Of a stretch of 10,806 nt of DNA, positions 10,086 through 10,806 are shown one piece after another. The DNA lies in NCBI GenBank assembly GCA_012032575.1, contig JAAUSP010000222.1, positions 1 through 10,806 on the forward strand, given 5' to 3'. The notes beneath the pieces were generated by a model. That model ran no database searches and was not told the origin of the DNA. It saw only the letters and a list, made by a program, of their open reading frames with translations. The stretch is from Anaerolineales bacterium (GTDB lineage: Bacteria; Chloroflexota; Anaerolineae; 4572-78; J111). Positions within the stretch are counted from its first letter, which is position 1; each line of letters begins with the position of its first letter. A program made the position numbers and the translations under genes.

Positions 10086-10674
10086 TACAACCCTCCTAAT
10101 TGACTACTAAATTGATTTAAGACTTGCCACAACCAAGCCGATTGTGGCAACAAATCCACCAGCCGCCAGGCGACAAAACACCACAACAGAAACCCAAAAC
10201 TACTCTCCACAAACTTACCGGTCACCATCTGGCTAAAGGAAATGTCCACCTTGGAGATTGGCCCAAACAGAGGCACGCCGCTTTTGGTCAGGGCATCCCC
10301 GGCAATGTGCAGCACGTACCCAATACCAAACCAAAAGAGCCACTCCAGTTGCAGCGCCCCGGCCAGGCCTACAAAGGCCAGGCCGATCACCGGCCAGTGC
10401 AGGGCCTTGCGGTGGCCAAATGTTGACCGTATCACGCTGGAGACGGTGCGGCCGAGACCGTTCAGCAAGGCCACCAGCGGCTTAGGCGTGACGTGTCGCG
10501 GCAGCCAATTACCCAGATAAACCACGCTGCCCTCCCCATCAATATCAGGGGCAAGCGAACCGATGATTAACCCGCCCCACCCGGCCACCGATAGCGGCAG
10601 CAGGCCAGGCGGAGCCAACAGCGCCCCGGCCAGGGGCACGGCCAGGGCCAACGCGACGTGATTTTACCTTGCAT
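10085..10674 (-). CDS. YdjM/DUF457-type membrane-bound metal-dependent hydrolase, frameshifted at the N-terminus
   Basis: Motifs of the family appear in order: His near the N-terminus, PDID (about residues 43-46), GHR...H (87-93) and HIAGDALTKSGV (123-134), set among about four TM helices. These His and Asp residues form the presumed metal site; the substrate in this family is unclear. As sequenced, the frame opens only after TAA at 10664 and must use TTG 10651. Adding one T to the T4 run at 10662-10665 gives ATG 10674 and the start MQGKNHVALALAVPLAGALL, the standard family beginning with its first His. The repaired start overlaps the end of the 44-aa gene. The restored length is 196 aa, normal for the family. 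Confidence 0.85.
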
Positions 10675-10798
10675 CGAAGGTGGCCTCGAAAATCTCAACA
10701 AACCAGCCCACCACCAACAGGATGACGGCCAGTAGAACCAAGGGCGTCACCAACATAAAGACAATCAGCCGTTCGAGCAGGGGGAGTTTAGCCAGCAT
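10664..10798 (-). CDS. 44-aa single-span membrane protein
   Basis: Reads MLAKLPLLERLIVFMLVTPL, then VLLAVILLVVGWFVEIFEA and TFDAR. One strong TM segment is flanked by a basic start and an acidic end, so N-in, C-out topology is likely. No family was recognised. The frame is open further upstream to the window edge, so a longer form cannot be excluded; no ribosome binding site is visible in the eight bases left. It overlaps the repaired start of the YdjM-like gene by 11 bp, which argues that it is a real coupled gene. Confidence 0.6.
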   Translation of the reverse strand: MLAKLPLLERLIVFMLVTPLVLLAVILLVVGWFVEIFEATFDAR

Positions 10799-10806
10799 AA
10801 ACGTCC

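Overview
The window looks like an accessory region (plasmid, integrative element or provirus) from a Chloroflexota bacterium, probably Anaerolineae-like. The clues are the Thr-Pro-rich tail of the first partial gene, a PMT/ArnT-like GT-C glycosyltransferase with the YSQEARAYS motif, high GC with short overlapping genes, and a DnaA_N-type replication protein. The taxon is an inference. No integrase, capsid, tail, T4SS ATPase or rRNA/tRNA gene is visible, so the element type is open.

Left arm (+ strand, 2-5312). A partial Thr/Pro-rich protein is followed by a tightly overlapping block: a C5-cytosine DNA methyltransferase with a probable Zn-finger tail, a replication initiator-like protein (DnaA N-terminal domain plus winged helix), and an SPPY-type amino-methyltransferase with an extra C-terminal domain. 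Next comes about 1.1 kb without convincing genes. It holds a ~80-bp double-hairpin element, a multi-stem region that may be a structured RNA, an attenuator-like hairpin pair, three 19-20-bp direct repeats (iterons) at 30-31-bp spacing, an AT-rich stretch and a near-consensus sigma70 promoter. The promoter drives a 68-aa orphan gene. A second copy of the double-hairpin element follows, with a rho-independent terminator, then a membrane PH-domain (YdbS/YdbT-like) gene and a two-zinc-ribbon gene. The initiator gene plus iterons and AT-rich DNA suggest a replication module.

Right arm (- strand, 10798 down to 5319). In transcription order: a 44-aa single-span protein, a YdjM/DUF457-type membrane metal-dependent hydrolase, a nucleoside 2-deoxyribosyltransferase-like enzyme with a Cys-rich tail, and a Wzy_C/O-antigen-ligase-like polytopic protein. 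After a terminator/dyad region come a signal-peptide protein with a Thr-rich ectodomain and one TM span, two single-span proteins (40 and 51 aa), two tandem paralogues (114 and 70 aa) ending in a coat- or pilin-like hydrophobic segment, a strong terminator, a two-span 62-aa protein, a 43-aa Lys/Arg-rich peptide, and the GT-C glycosyltransferase. The two arms converge at a GC-rich hairpin around 5313-5340.

The cluster of tiny membrane proteins, with a duplicated coat/pilin-like gene followed by a strong terminator and lipid-linked-sugar enzymes on either side, is the best candidate for an undescribed system: a filamentous-phage-like virion, pilus or surface assembly with its own glycosylation. 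This is inference from layout and topology.

Seven apparent single-base deletions interrupt otherwise well-conserved genes, always in the same direction and mostly in short homopolymers. This is more like uncorrected long-read error than biological decay, so reading frames here should be treated with caution.
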